Of a stretch of 64,000 nucleotides of DNA, positions 44,747 through 54,673 are shown in pieces (within the stretch, counting starts at the first letter, position 1; every line of letters begins with the position of its first letter). The position numbers and the translations under genes are program-made. The notes under the pieces are model-generated. The model worked only from the letters and a program-made list of their open reading frames with translations. It was not told the origin of the DNA and ran no database searches. Source of the DNA: JANPCX01 sp031431125 (GTDB lineage: Bacteria > Pseudomonadota > Gammaproteobacteria > Burkholderiales > Burkholderiaceae_C); contig JANPCX010000015.1 in NCBI GenBank assembly GCA_031431125.1, positions 119,633 through 183,632 on the forward strand, in the 5' to 3' direction.

Positions 44747-45610
44747 ATGAACAAAGACCTGACCGCATTCTTGAGCCGCTTCAGTTTGCAAGCACGTGTT
44801 TTTTTCTCAGGGAATCTTTGCAACATCACTCATTTCGATACCAGCAGCGGCGCGGGACATCTGCATGTGCTGCGCCGAGGCCGACTCGTGCTGCACACAC
44901 CGGATGGAGGGCGTCAGGTGTTGACCGAACCGAGTCTGCTTTTTTTTCCACGCCCCACTGTCCATCGCTTTGAGACCGATGCGCGCGACGGGGCCGATTT
45001 AATTTGCGCATCAGTGCAGTTCGGAGCGCAACCCAGCAACCCGGTGATCCAGGAACTGCCCGCCTTGTTGACCGTGCCCCTGAGCAACTTGCCGCGTATG
45101 GCTGGGGTGCTCACTTTGTTGTTTGACGAGGCGTTTGCCGCCGATTCGACGCATGCACCCATCCTGAACCGCTTGAGCGAAGTGGTGCTGATTTACCTGA
45201 TGCGCTGGGCACTGGAACAACAGTTGCTGAGCAGTGGCGTCGTGAGTGGCCTGGCAGACGCTCGACTGGCCAAAGCCCTGACGGGCATGCACGAGCACCC
45301 CGCTCGAAACTGGACCTTGTCCCAACTGGCGGACTCGGCTGGCATGTCACGGGCGCGTTTTGCCGCCCACTTCACCGCCACCGTGGGCAAACCGCCTGGC
45401 GAGTACCTCGCCGCGTGGCGCATCAGCCTGGCACAGGACATGCTGGCCAACGGCCGCCCCCTCAAAAGCATCAGCCAGGACTGTGGTTACAGCAGCACCA
45501 ACGCGCTGTCCAGGGCCTTTCATCAGCAGGTGGGTATGACGCCCACCTGCTGGCTGGCACAACATCATCTCGGCGAGCATCCATCCACCGACATCGATCG
45601 GGCGTCGTGA
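44747..45610 (+). CDS. AraC-family regulator
   Basis: 287 residues. The N-terminal half is a cupin-type sensor (FFSGNLCNITHFDTSSGAGHLHVLRRGRLVL in pieces), as in the AraC_binding/cupin_6 group. The C-terminal ~100 residues are two HTHs: WTLSQLADSAGMSRARFAAHFTATVGKPPGEYL and ISQDCGYSSTNALSRAFHQQVGMTP. The stop overlaps the GTG of the transporter gene, a typical regulator-transporter pairing. It may also respond to the product of the radical SAM/DUF547 cluster just upstream; that is inference. Confidence 0.92.
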   Translation: MNKDLTAFLSRFSLQARVFFSGNLCNITHFDTSSGAGHLHVLRRGRLVLHTPDGGRQVLTEPSLLFFPRPTVHRFETDARDGADLICASVQFGAQPSNPVIQELPALLTVPLSNLPRMAGVLTLLFDEAFAADSTHAPILNRLSEVVLIYLMRWALEQQLLSSGVVSGLADARLAKALTGMHEHPARNWTLSQLADSAGMSRARFAAHFTATVGKPPGEYLAAWRISLAQDMLANGRPLKSISQDCGYSSTNALSRAFHQQVGMTPTCWLAQHHLGEHPSTDIDRAS

Positions 45611-46533
45611 ACGAAAAAAAGGGCCCAGCGGGCAGGCTCGTGCAAGGGTTGCCATCTACTGCGGTAGTGGCTCCATCCATGTCCGTGGTGCTATGCCTGT
45701 GTTTCACCGCTTTGGCAATGTTGGCCTTCGCGGGCAATTCTTTGTTATGCCGCTGGGCGCTGAAATACACCACCATGGATGCCGCCAGCTTCACCGGCAT
45801 TCGTTTGGCCGCTGGGGCCATCACCTTGTGTTGCATGGTGGGTCTCAGAACCGCTTGGGCTGGCGGAAACTGGATGTCAGCCTCAGCCCTGTTCGTTTAT
45901 GCAGCCGCATTCTCTTTTGCTTACGTGGCGCTGCCCGCAGGCCCAGGTGCGCTGCTGCTGTTCGGCGCTGTGCAAATCACGATGGTGGGATATGGGCTCT
46001 ACAAGGGTGAGCGCCTTGGCAGATGGTCAGCGGCCGGCTTGACGCTGGCGCTGGCAGGATTGGTCGGTCTGCTGCTGCCCGGTGGGGTGGCCCCCATGCC
46101 ACTGGGCAGTGCCGTCTTGATGTTGTTAGCCGGTGCAGCCTGGGGCGTTTACTCCCTGCGCGGCTCCGGGCCCTACCCTGCCTTGGTTTCAACGGCGGGC
46201 AACTTTGCTCGCACCTTGCCATTTGCGCTGGTACTGAGCTTGCTCTGGGCGTCAACCACCACGCCTGATCCCAGCGGCGTCGCGCTGGCCGTCGCCTCGG
46301 GCGCTTTGGCGTCAGGCGTGGGTTACGCGCTGTGGTACGCCGCACTTCGCGGATTGCGCTCGGTCCAGGCCGCAGCGGTTCAACTGACCGTGCCCGTGAT
46401 CGCCGCGCTCGGCGGGGCATGGTGGTTGAGCGAGTCTCTCACTTGGGCGCAATGTCTGTCAGGCGCCGCCGTGCTGGTGGGCGTGGGCTTGGTGTTGTTG
46501 CAGAAGTTCAAACGCAGCCACACCACCCACTGA
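45607..46533 (+). CDS. EamA/DMT-family transporter
   Basis: About 308 residues from GTG 45607, overlapping the AraC stop (GTGA); ATG 45679 is the alternative and gives 284. Ten hydrophobic spans in two EamA repeats, e.g. LCLCFTALAMLAFAGNSLLCRWAL and, in the second, ALASGVGYALWYAALRGLRSVQAAAVQL, ending LSGAAVLVGVGLVLLQKFK. Family members export amino acids and other metabolites. Substrate unknown. Confidence 0.88.
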   Translation: MNEKKGPAGRLVQGLPSTAVVAPSMSVVLCLCFTALAMLAFAGNSLLCRWALKYTTMDAASFTGIRLAAGAITLCCMVGLRTAWAGGNWMSASALFVYAAAFSFAYVALPAGPGALLLFGAVQITMVGYGLYKGERLGRWSAAGLTLALAGLVGLLLPGGVAPMPLGSAVLMLLAGAAWGVYSLRGSGPYPALVSTAGNFARTLPFALVLSLLWASTTTPDPSGVALAVASGALASGVGYALWYAALRGLRSVQAAAVQLTVPVIAALGGAWWLSESLTWAQCLSGAAVLVGVGLVLLQKFKRSHTTH

Positions 46534-46679
46534 CCGCAACACGCCCAACATCGGCGCTCGCCACGAGACGCAAGGTGGAGGGAACGAGACGTTGGGCCAC
46601 CTGGGCCGGCCTTTCGATCCCTAAAGTTCAAACCACACCGCAAGCCCTTGCAGTGCCACTTTTGAACAAGGAATTCGTC

Positions 46680-47021
46680 ATGTCAAACGCAGCACTTTCT
46701 GCGCCAGTCGCCGCCCTCGACGCCGCGTCATTCAACGCTTTCGTTGCCAGCCAATCCGAACCAGTATTGATTGACTTTTGGGCCCCATGGTGCGGCCCCT
46801 GCCGTGCATTGGCGCCCACGCTGGATCAACTGGCACAAAACCTGGCCGGTCAAGTGCAGGTTCGTAAGGTCAATGTGGATGAAGCACAAGCGCTGGCCGC
46901 TCAGTTCAATGTGCGCAGCATTCCCACATTGATTCTGTTCAAGAACGGGCACGCACATTCTCAGCAGATTGGCCAGCAATCCGAGCAACAACTCTCTGCG
47001 TGGATTCGCTCCGCGCTTTGA
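46680..47021 (+). CDS. Thioredoxin
   Basis: 113 residues from the ATG at 46680 with AACAAGGAA upstream. LIDFWAPWCGPCRALAPTLDQLA contains the classical WCGPC (Cys38, Cys41), and the cis-Pro loop is SIPTLILFKNG. Cytoplasmic disulfide reductase. The N-terminal extension of about 15 residues is slightly longer than TrxA. It is 146 bp after the transporter gene and probably starts its own transcript with the AhpD-like and YHS genes. Confidence 0.95.
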   Translation: MSNAALSAPVAALDAASFNAFVASQSEPVLIDFWAPWCGPCRALAPTLDQLAQNLAGQVQVRKVNVDEAQALAAQFNVRSIPTLILFKNGHAHSQQIGQQSEQQLSAWIRSAL

Positions 47022-47062
47022 CAAGCCACTTTTTTCCCCACCCACCTTGAAAGGTTTTCACC

Positions 47063-47611
47063 ATGTCTCGCTTATCCATTCCTTCTGTCACCGATGCACC
47101 CAGCGCATCCAAGCCTTTGCTCGACGCTGTCCACCAGCAATTGGGCGTCGTTCCCAACCTGATGAAGCTTTTGGGCAACTCCCCTTCGGGGTTGGAGGGT
47201 TACTTGTCGCTCAACGCAGCCTTGGGCAAGGGCAGCCTGGATGCCAAATTGCGTGAATCACTGGCATTGGCCGTGGCCGAATTCAATGGCTGCGACTATT
47301 GCTTGGCCGCGCACACCTACATCGGAAAAAACATGGTCAAACTCAGTGACGATGAGATTGCGAAGGCGCGTGACGCACAAGCGGTGAACCCCAGCCACGC
47401 TGCCGCATTGAAGTTTGGATTGCGTGTCGCCGCAGAACGGGGACGAGTGAATGACAACGACATCGCCTTGCTGCGCCAAGCCGGCTTCAACGATGCCCAG
47501 ACGGTTGAGATCGTGTTGAACGTCGCCTTGAATGTGCCAACCAACGACGTCAACAACGTAGCGCTCACCGACGTGGATTTTCCTCGCGTCAGCTCGCACT
47601 CGCCAGTCTGA
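47063..47611 (+). CDS. AhpD-like carboxymuconolactone decarboxylase-family protein
   Basis: 182 residues, ribosome site GAAAGG. The all-helical CMD core has the AhpD-type redox motif EFNGCDYCLAAHTYIGK with Cys77, Cys80 and His84. The protein opens with PNLMKLLGNSPSGLEGYLSL, typical of the alkylhydroperoxidase-like group. It would reduce peroxides or act in the same thiol relay as the adjacent thioredoxin. Confidence 0.92.
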   Translation: MSRLSIPSVTDAPSASKPLLDAVHQQLGVVPNLMKLLGNSPSGLEGYLSLNAALGKGSLDAKLRESLALAVAEFNGCDYCLAAHTYIGKNMVKLSDDEIAKARDAQAVNPSHAAALKFGLRVAAERGRVNDNDIALLRQAGFNDAQTVEIVLNVALNVPTNDVNNVALTDVDFPRVSSHSPV

Positions 47612-47658
47612 GTCTGCCTCAACCTGTTTGCATTCACACCATTCAACAAGGAAACACC

Positions 47659-48162
47659 ATGAAATCCATCACCTTGCGCCGCAGCCTCTTGTCCCTCGTT
47701 GTGGCAACCTTTGCCAGTGCCGCCCTCTTGCCCGCGACCAGCTTCGCCTACGACACCAATTCAGCGTCTGCAGTGAATGTCGATGCCAAAGGCCTCGGCC
47801 TGCAAGGCCATGACCCCGTGGCTTACTTCACCAAGGGCATGCCCACACTGGGACGCACCGAAGTCACCGCATCGCATGACGGCGTGGTTTATCAATTCGC
47901 TAGCACCGCGAACCGCGACCTCTTTGTGAGCAACCCGAATAAGTACGCACCGCAGTTCGGTGGCTTTTGTGCCATGGGCGTGGCCCTGGAAAAGAAACTG
48001 GATGGCGACCCCCAGGCTTGGGCCATTGTTGACGACAAGCTCTACCTGAACGTGAACAAAGACGTTCAGAAAAAGTGGCAACAAGACGTCAGCGGCAACA
48101 ACAAGAAGGCCGAGCAACACTGGCCCATCATCCGTGGCAAAACACCCAAGTCACTGAACTGA
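47659..48162 (+). CDS. Secreted YHS-domain protein
   Basis: 167 residues with AAGGAAA before the ATG. Signal peptide to TSFA at about residue 34. The mature protein has the YHS motif region GLGLQGHDPVAYFTKGMPTLG, FASTANRDLFVSNPNKYAPQFGGFCAMGVALEKK and an Asp/Lys-rich C-terminus ending GKTPKSLN. YHS proteins of this exported type are thought to bind metal ions; the exact role is unknown. Strong terminator follows. Confidence 0.9.
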   Translation: MKSITLRRSLLSLVVATFASAALLPATSFAYDTNSASAVNVDAKGLGLQGHDPVAYFTKGMPTLGRTEVTASHDGVVYQFASTANRDLFVSNPNKYAPQFGGFCAMGVALEKKLDGDPQAWAIVDDKLYLNVNKDVQKKWQQDVSGNNKKAEQHWPIIRGKTPKSLN

Positions 48163-48180
48163 TAGGAACGGCCAGTCGCT

Positions 48181-48223
48181 AAAAACAGGGCTGGCCGCGT
48201 TGAAGCCGCCCGCCCTGTTTTTT
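48181..48223 (+). terminator. Rho-independent terminator after the YHS gene
   Basis: AACAGGGC and GCCCTGTT pair across a GC-rich inner stem, followed by a run of seven T on the plus strand. An A-run precedes the stem, so it can also work for minus-strand transcripts. It closes the thioredoxin-AhpD-YHS unit. Confidence 0.85.
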
Positions 48224-48234
48224 TGCCCAAGAGA

Positions 48235-48399
48235 TCAAGTTGCGTTGCGACCTACCATCACCCCACCATCCACGTCCCAAATGGCGCCGATGACCCAAGC
48301 CGCTTTGTCTGACAGCAAGAAGATCACAGCATTGGCCAGGTCATCGACATGGTCCACACCGCGAATATCAGGAAAGCTGTTCGCAGGGCTTTTTTGGTA
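48235..48399 (-). pseudogene. 3' remnant of a short-chain dehydrogenase/reductase gene
   Basis: Minus-strand reading gives about 50 residues including GVDHVDDLANAVIFLLSD, KAAWVIGAIWDVDGGVM and VGRNAT before a stop at 48235. This is the standard C-terminal end of an SDR (the 'G-xWDVDGG' closing motif). A stop codon lies just upstream in frame and nothing of the Rossmann NAD site or YxxxK remains, because the next gene begins there. The fragment is a deletion leftover. Confidence 0.8.
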
Positions 48400-48431
48400 T
48401 GGTCGCCATCACAACCGATATAACCCGTGCC

Positions 48432-49658
48432 ATGACTTTGAACCGCTCCGCCCCGATCCAACGCCGCTTGGCACTGCAACTGTGTTCGGCCGCGTTGCTG
48501 CCTTTGCCCGTTTCAGCTCAAGCTGTGTCCCTCGGATTTCTGCCCTTGGGGCGCGCCGAGCCCATAGCGCAATTGGTAGCGGGTGGCCCCGGCGGTCTGC
48601 TCGGCGTGAGCACCCAAGGCAACTTGTGGTCGTTGGCCCTTGATGGCCGTGGATTGAAGCAATTGGCCGACGGCTTGGATCCGGAAACACCGCTGGCTGT
48701 GGGTCACGGCCGCCTCGCGGCACGTCGGTCCGATGGCGGTTTGTGGGTTCACGAAGCCTCGGGAAGCAGCGTGTCGGTGGAGCGTAACCTAGCTCCCCAT
48801 GCGGGTTTGTTGGTGCTGCCACTGGCCATCGTTGCAGTGCTCAAAGACGGCAAACAACATCGGCTCGCACGCTTGGAGCCCAACGCATCGGGTATTTGGC
48901 AGCGCGTGGCCCTGTCTGAGCGGAATGTTTTGCCAGATGCCCGCCCGGTGCAGGCGGACTTAGATGGCTCGGGCGATGGCGGGCATGTGGTGGTGCTGGC
49001 AGGGCCGAACAGCGAGCGCTACAACCATGGCGTGCTGGGCGACGGGGTTGAAGCCACCCGCGTCGCCCTCTTAGAACGCCACAGCCTCACGTTGATGCGC
49101 GAGTTGGTGTTGGATGCGCCTTGGGTTTTGGAAGATATCGCGCCACGCAAGGTGCGTTTGGCGGGTGGGCGCGACGGTCTGCTGTCCGTGCAAGCGGGCC
49201 CTGCCGGGGGCCAATTGGTATTGATCGACGCCGACCCCAAGCATGCGACCTCTCTGCGCTTGGCCGCCCAGGGCCCTGCCCTGGGCACGGTCAACCGCTG
49301 GATGTCACCGATGGTTTGTGGCGAGCGCTGGCTGGCCGTGCACACGCCGCACATTGGCGGTGTGCTGCATGCTTACCGACAAGACGGCATTCATCTTCAA
49401 GCAACACGGTGGCTGTCTGGCGTCAGCAACCACCGCATCGGTTCACGCTGGCTCGACACCTCGTCTTGTTCGGGCCAGCACCTGCTGATCGCCGATCAAG
49501 CGGGGACGCGTTTGCTCTTGATCGACGCAGCGTCCAATGGACGGCTTGTGAATGAAATCTCAGTGACATCAAGGGTTTTGGGAACGGTCAGCTTGCCGCA
49601 GCCAGGTGCGTTCGCCGTGTTGCACGAGGACGGAGCGGTGTCGCTGTTGACTGTCTAA
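48432..49658 (+). CDS. Secreted propeller-like protein of unknown function
   Basis: About 408 residues from the ATG at 48432 (48399 is an alternative). Signal peptide RRLALQLCSAALLPLPVSAQA. The mature part shows repeating short strands with G/D turns: GPGGLLGVSTQGNLWSLAL, GRLAARRSDGGLWV, VQADLDGSGDGGHVVVLAG, DGLLSVQAGPAGGQLVLIDAD and LLIADQAGTRLLLIDA. This looks like a beta-propeller, with one FG-GAP/VCBS-like D-x-DG-SGDG site. No enzyme motif. Its last 90 bp overlap the 3' end of the convergent membrane transferase gene. Confidence 0.72.
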   Translation: MTLNRSAPIQRRLALQLCSAALLPLPVSAQAVSLGFLPLGRAEPIAQLVAGGPGGLLGVSTQGNLWSLALDGRGLKQLADGLDPETPLAVGHGRLAARRSDGGLWVHEASGSSVSVERNLAPHAGLLVLPLAIVAVLKDGKQHRLARLEPNASGIWQRVALSERNVLPDARPVQADLDGSGDGGHVVVLAGPNSERYNHGVLGDGVEATRVALLERHSLTLMRELVLDAPWVLEDIAPRKVRLAGGRDGLLSVQAGPAGGQLVLIDADPKHATSLRLAAQGPALGTVNRWMSPMVCGERWLAVHTPHIGGVLHAYRQDGIHLQATRWLSGVSNHRIGSRWLDTSSCSGQHLLIADQAGTRLLLIDAASNGRLVNEISVTSRVLGTVSLPQPGAFAVLHEDGAVSLLTV

Positions 49659-51011
49659 CCACCAAGCTGTGGCCAGCACTGCGATTTGAATCCCCGCCAA
49701 CACCCCGCTCACCTTGTAAGGGCCAGCACCCACCTGGCTCATCCACCCTGCTTCGACCAACACCGTGGTGTTGAGGTAGGACAACACGGCAAATAAGGCC
49801 ACTACTGTCACCACCCGCGAGCCCACCATCATCGCCGGGGCCAGTGCCCACAACCAGTACCACGGGTTGACCACGGGGGCAAACAAAAGCAGCAGGATCA
49901 AGGCCAGGTGAACAGGGGGAAAACGACTTCCCCCATCGGCCTTGGTACGCCACCAAGACCATGTCACTCCAGCCACAACCAACACGACCACCAGCGCTGC
50001 CATGGGGCGTGCCAAGTTCGTTGGGAGCAACCATTCAAACCCGCGAAAGAGCAACGGGTTGAATCGCCAATGATTGCCAAAAGTGGCGAGCGAGGCCATG
50101 TCGCTGCCCCCTACCCAAACGAAGGGCGCATACAACAAGGCCAAGGTGATAACGAACCCAGCCCCCAAAAGCAGCGCCCAAAATACGAAGCGCCTGGCAT
50201 CGGATGCAACCATCAAGGTGGACACTTGCGGGTGACACAACAACATCGGCAAGGCCACCAAAGCCACCACTTTGGTGGCCGCGGCCAAACCAAGCAGCCC
50301 TCCCACCCACACCGGCGCTCGCCGCTGCCACGCCATCATCGCCAGCAGCAAAAACAGCGCCACCAATCCATCGGGATGGGCACTGGCCATGGCCTCCCGC
50401 AACACCAAAGGATGGATGGCGTAGACCAACAACCATCGCGCGCGAACACCGCTGCGTGCCAACAACAGCAGCACGCCCATGTCCACCAGCAACAACAAAC
50501 ATTGCACGGCAGCTACCTTGGCCGGTGCGATGGCATAGGCCAGGGCAAAGAAGCCCTGTAAGACGGGGCCGTAGAGCGTGGGAATGTCGGGGTTGTTGAT
50601 GCCACTCAAAACGTCTTGCCACATCAGCGGCAGTTGCTGATCGGCAAAGAATGCAGACGGCGCAAGTCGATAGGGATCGAGCGTGGTGGCGGTACGCAGG
50701 CCATCCCACAAGTAGCGGTAGTGGTCGTCTTCAAGCAAGGGAGTGGCTTGCACTGCGATCAGACGCAGCAGGAGGGCCAAACCCAACACCCACCACAGCG
50801 GTGTTTCATCAAACCCCGGCCGCAAGGCCACCCAAACAACGATGGCAGCGCCAAGCGATGCGGCCAGCAGCACGCCGAGCAACTGCTGTTGCACATTGCC
50901 ATGCGGGTGGCTGCCCCACACCAGGAACAAGGCGCTCGTCACACCGAGCAGCAGCAACGCCAAGCGGTTCCAGAACGGCTGGGTTGTGGTGGTGTGAATG
51001 ACTTGACGCAT
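49569..51011 (-). CDS. GT-C-type integral membrane glycosyltransferase (DUF2029/mannosyltransferase-like)
   Basis: About 480 residues from the ATG at 51011. Ten or more membrane spans (LALLLLGVTSALFLVWG, WVLGLALLLRLIAV, LVALFLLLAMMAW, GVTWSWWRTK region and others). The first periplasmic loop carries the acidic PLLEDDHYRYLWDG motif, as in GT-C enzymes that use polyprenyl-phosphate sugars, and the INNPDIPTLYGPVLQGFFALAY segment is typical of the same group. With the GT2 enzyme at 52323 it could form a lipid-linked sugar pathway. It overlaps the convergent gene by 90 bp. Confidence 0.8.
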   Translation of the reverse strand: MRQVIHTTTTQPFWNRLALLLLGVTSALFLVWGSHPHGNVQQQLLGVLLAASLGAAIVVWVALRPGFDETPLWWVLGLALLLRLIAVQATPLLEDDHYRYLWDGLRTATTLDPYRLAPSAFFADQQLPLMWQDVLSGINNPDIPTLYGPVLQGFFALAYAIAPAKVAAVQCLLLLVDMGVLLLLARSGVRARWLLVYAIHPLVLREAMASAHPDGLVALFLLLAMMAWQRRAPVWVGGLLGLAAATKVVALVALPMLLCHPQVSTLMVASDARRFVFWALLLGAGFVITLALLYAPFVWVGGSDMASLATFGNHWRFNPLLFRGFEWLLPTNLARPMAALVVVLVVAGVTWSWWRTKADGGSRFPPVHLALILLLLFAPVVNPWYWLWALAPAMMVGSRVVTVVALFAVLSYLNTTVLVEAGWMSQVGAGPYKVSGVLAGIQIAVLATAWWLDSQQRHRSVLVQHGERTWLRQADRSQNP

Positions 51012-51076
51012 CACGAACCGTGTCGCCCCACTACCAACGGCAGTCGACACGGCTCATGACCATCACTCAGGCGCCC

Positions 51077-51925
51077 TTAGAAACCAACGGTGTAAGACAA
51101 ACCCACGATGGAGTCGTCTTTCACCGTGTTGCGCCCACCGGTCACTTTGGCCAGGTTCAGGGCCACGCCTTGGTTGCGGGCCAGCGCGAACCCAACACCG
51201 AGCTTCACCACTTCGCGCTCTTCTTTGACTTGTTGGAAACGGCTGGGTGCAAAACCCGGGCCGCCAATGTCCAGGTCACCACTGAATTTTTTGTTGCCGT
51301 AACCGAGCGTGGCACTCCACTGCGGTGCAAAGCGGTAGCGCCCGTTGAGCTCAAAAAAGGTGGCATTGGGCACACTGTTGGAGCGGTCTTGCAAACCCAG
51401 TTCTGCCCACAGCGACAGCGCCGGTGTGAACTGCTTACCCAAAATCACCGCAACTTCATAGCCGTTGGCATCTTTTCCGACACTGGCCAAACGCGCGCCA
51501 TCGTAGGAGCCCTTCAATATCGCTGCGCCGCGCAGCGTCAAGGTGGGCAAGCCGGGGCGTTCATATTCATCCAGCACACGCCAGTTGACGCCCAAGTTGG
51601 CATCGGTGACGCCATTGTCACGGTCGGCTTGCCCGACTCTGACGCGGCCATAACCAACCGCCGCATCCAAGGAAACCGAATCGCTCAAGCCATAGGAAGC
51701 GCGAAACTGGGTGGTGGAGCGTTTGTACTTGGAGGCACCACCGCCGGTGATGGCGGACAGCGGCAACTCGGTGGAGCCGATGTAGGCAGAGTCGCCACTT
51801 TGTTCGGTCTGGCCCAGGCTGAGTGTGAATTGACCCGGGATCGGCAGCCAAGGCGAATCGCCTTCTGCCAAAGCAGCCAGTGGCAACGCCAACACAATGG
51901 CGGCGAGCAAATGTCGTGTGTGCAT
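51077..51925 (-). CDS. Predicted outer-membrane beta-barrel protein
   Basis: About 282 residues from the ATG at 51925, signal peptide LLAAIVLALPLAALAEG. The mature part is a series of alternating amphipathic strands with Gly/aromatic turns (FTLSLGQTEQSGDSAYIG, TQFRASYGLSDSVSLDAAVGYGRVRV, RYRFAPQWSATLGYGNKKF, VVKLGVGFALARNQGVALNLAK) and the C-terminal aromatic (SYTVGF), the barrel-insertion signature. It may be a small porin or transporter. It is 53 bp downstream of the Cys-pair protein at 51978 and probably co-transcribed. Confidence 0.82.
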   Translation of the reverse strand: MHTRHLLAAIVLALPLAALAEGDSPWLPIPGQFTLSLGQTEQSGDSAYIGSTELPLSAITGGGASKYKRSTTQFRASYGLSDSVSLDAAVGYGRVRVGQADRDNGVTDANLGVNWRVLDEYERPGLPTLTLRGAAILKGSYDGARLASVGKDANGYEVAVILGKQFTPALSLWAELGLQDRSNSVPNATFFELNGRYRFAPQWSATLGYGNKKFSGDLDIGGPGFAPSRFQQVKEEREVVKLGVGFALARNQGVALNLAKVTGGRNTVKDDSIVGLSYTVGF

Positions 51926-51977
51926 GGTGGTTTTTCTTTCTTGTGTGAAGTGAGTTTGAAACGAGCGCAATTCGCGC

Positions 51978-52277
51978 TCAGAGCTTGAAGCGGCGCTTCA
52001 AATACACCTCCAGCGCGGCGCTCTCTTCGGCGCTCACAGAAACACCTTTCTTGTTGGCCAGCAACTCACGTGCGCTGGCCGCATCCAAACTCTTGCCCGC
52101 CATGGGGCAAGTGCCGCAAGCAAATTTGCTGGAATAAACGCCTTTGCCCGTGTTGTAGGCGGCGGCATCACCGGTCTCTGCACTGCCACCTGCATCCGAA
52201 CCAGAGGCCATGGCCAAACCGGCCGCCATGGCCAGGGTGGCAGCCGCAGCGGCGCGAAACGTTAAATGCTTGTTCAT
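51978..52277 (-). CDS. Small secreted CxxC protein, cytochrome-like without heme His
   Basis: About 99 residues from the ATG at 52277 (AAGGAG upstream). Signal peptide AAAAATLAMAAGLAMA. The mature part reads YNTGKGVYSSKFACGTCPMAGK and continues as a helical stretch ending in EESAALEVYLKRRFKL. The spacing to a C-terminal helix is like mini-cytochromes c, but the usual CxxCH is CGTCP, so covalent heme is unlikely. A redox or metal-binding role is possible. No close named family is recognised. Confidence 0.75.
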   Translation of the reverse strand: MNKHLTFRAAAAATLAMAAGLAMASGSDAGGSAETGDAAAYNTGKGVYSSKFACGTCPMAGKSLDAASARELLANKKGVSVSAEESAALEVYLKRRFKL

Positions 52278-52322
52278 GAAAACTCCTTCTGGGGTGGGGG
52301 AAAATGAGTGTTCGCCCAATCG

Positions 52323-53183
52323 CTAGGACGACACACGTGGGGGGGATTGGGGGATTGCAGCGGCGCGCCGTGCCGCGAGAAAGGTGACCTTTGGCCGTCG
52401 GTGCTCACGCCACCACAGCCGCGCAATCATTCCGAGAATGCCCATGCCTGCACCCCAGACGCCGCGCAGGGTGCCGCTGATCTTGGACACCCCCGCAGCC
52501 CGGGCCCGCCAATGCACCGGCACTTCAGACACGCGCATGCCCAACACGTGGGCGCGAACCTGCATCTCCACCGTCCAGCCGAAGGCGCGGTCTTGCATGT
52601 CCAGCGCATCGAAGGCGTCACGCCGAATGCTGCGGTAGGGGCCCAGATCAGAAACAGGCATGCGCCAAACCAGTCGCATCAGCGCACATGCCAGAGCGTT
52701 GCCGAACTTTTGGGGCAGGGTCATGGCCCCAGGATCGATGCTGCGGCGAACGCCGATGGCCAGGTCAGCACCTTGGTGAATGGCCTCCAGCAACTGCGGC
52801 GCTTCTGATGCATCCACGGCACCATCGCCGTCCGCAAAAATCAGAATCTGCCCTCGGCTGGCTTGCACAGCCGCCCAACAGGCTTGACCGTAGCCGGGCG
52901 CTGCCACCGGCACCACACGGGCGCCGGCCGCTTGCGCAACCTGCGCGGTACCGTCGGTGGAGCCGTTGTCGGCTACCACCACTTCCGCAATGAAAGGCTG
53001 TCCTCGCAAATCACGCAGGGCCAACAAGCCTTGCACCACCGCCGCAATGCACAGCGCCTCGTTGCGTGCGGGAACGATGGCGCTGACCAGCATGCCAGCG
53101 TGCGCATGCTGAGACTCTGTCGCTTTGATCTGTGGCGCTGTTTGCGGTCGGGACATGGCCGCTATGTCGTCCACCGCAGCCAT
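52323..53183 (-). CDS. Family 2 glycosyltransferase
   Basis: 286 residues from 53183; Met at 53156 is also possible. The GT-A fold begins at MLVSAIVPARNEALCIAAVV, with VVADNGSTDGTAQVAQAAG, the metal/donor site FADGDGAVDASEAPQLLEA and RSIDPGAMTLPQKFGNALA further on. Overall like DPM1-type polyprenyl-phosphate sugar transferases, with a short C-terminal membrane-associated part (VWGAGMGILGMIARLWW). It may supply lipid-linked sugar to the GT-C-like enzyme at 49569, in the same minus-strand run. Confidence 0.88.
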   Translation of the reverse strand: MAAVDDIAAMSRPQTAPQIKATESQHAHAGMLVSAIVPARNEALCIAAVVQGLLALRDLRGQPFIAEVVVADNGSTDGTAQVAQAAGARVVPVAAPGYGQACWAAVQASRGQILIFADGDGAVDASEAPQLLEAIHQGADLAIGVRRSIDPGAMTLPQKFGNALACALMRLVWRMPVSDLGPYRSIRRDAFDALDMQDRAFGWTVEMQVRAHVLGMRVSEVPVHWRARAAGVSKISGTLRGVWGAGMGILGMIARLWWREHRRPKVTFLAARRAAAIPQSPPRVSS

Positions 53184-53251
53184 GTCTTACTGGCTAAATC
53201 AAACTCTTACAACCCTCACAAAAACTGCGAGCGGACGACAGCACCTGGGCG

Positions 53252-54673
<1,422 letters not shown>

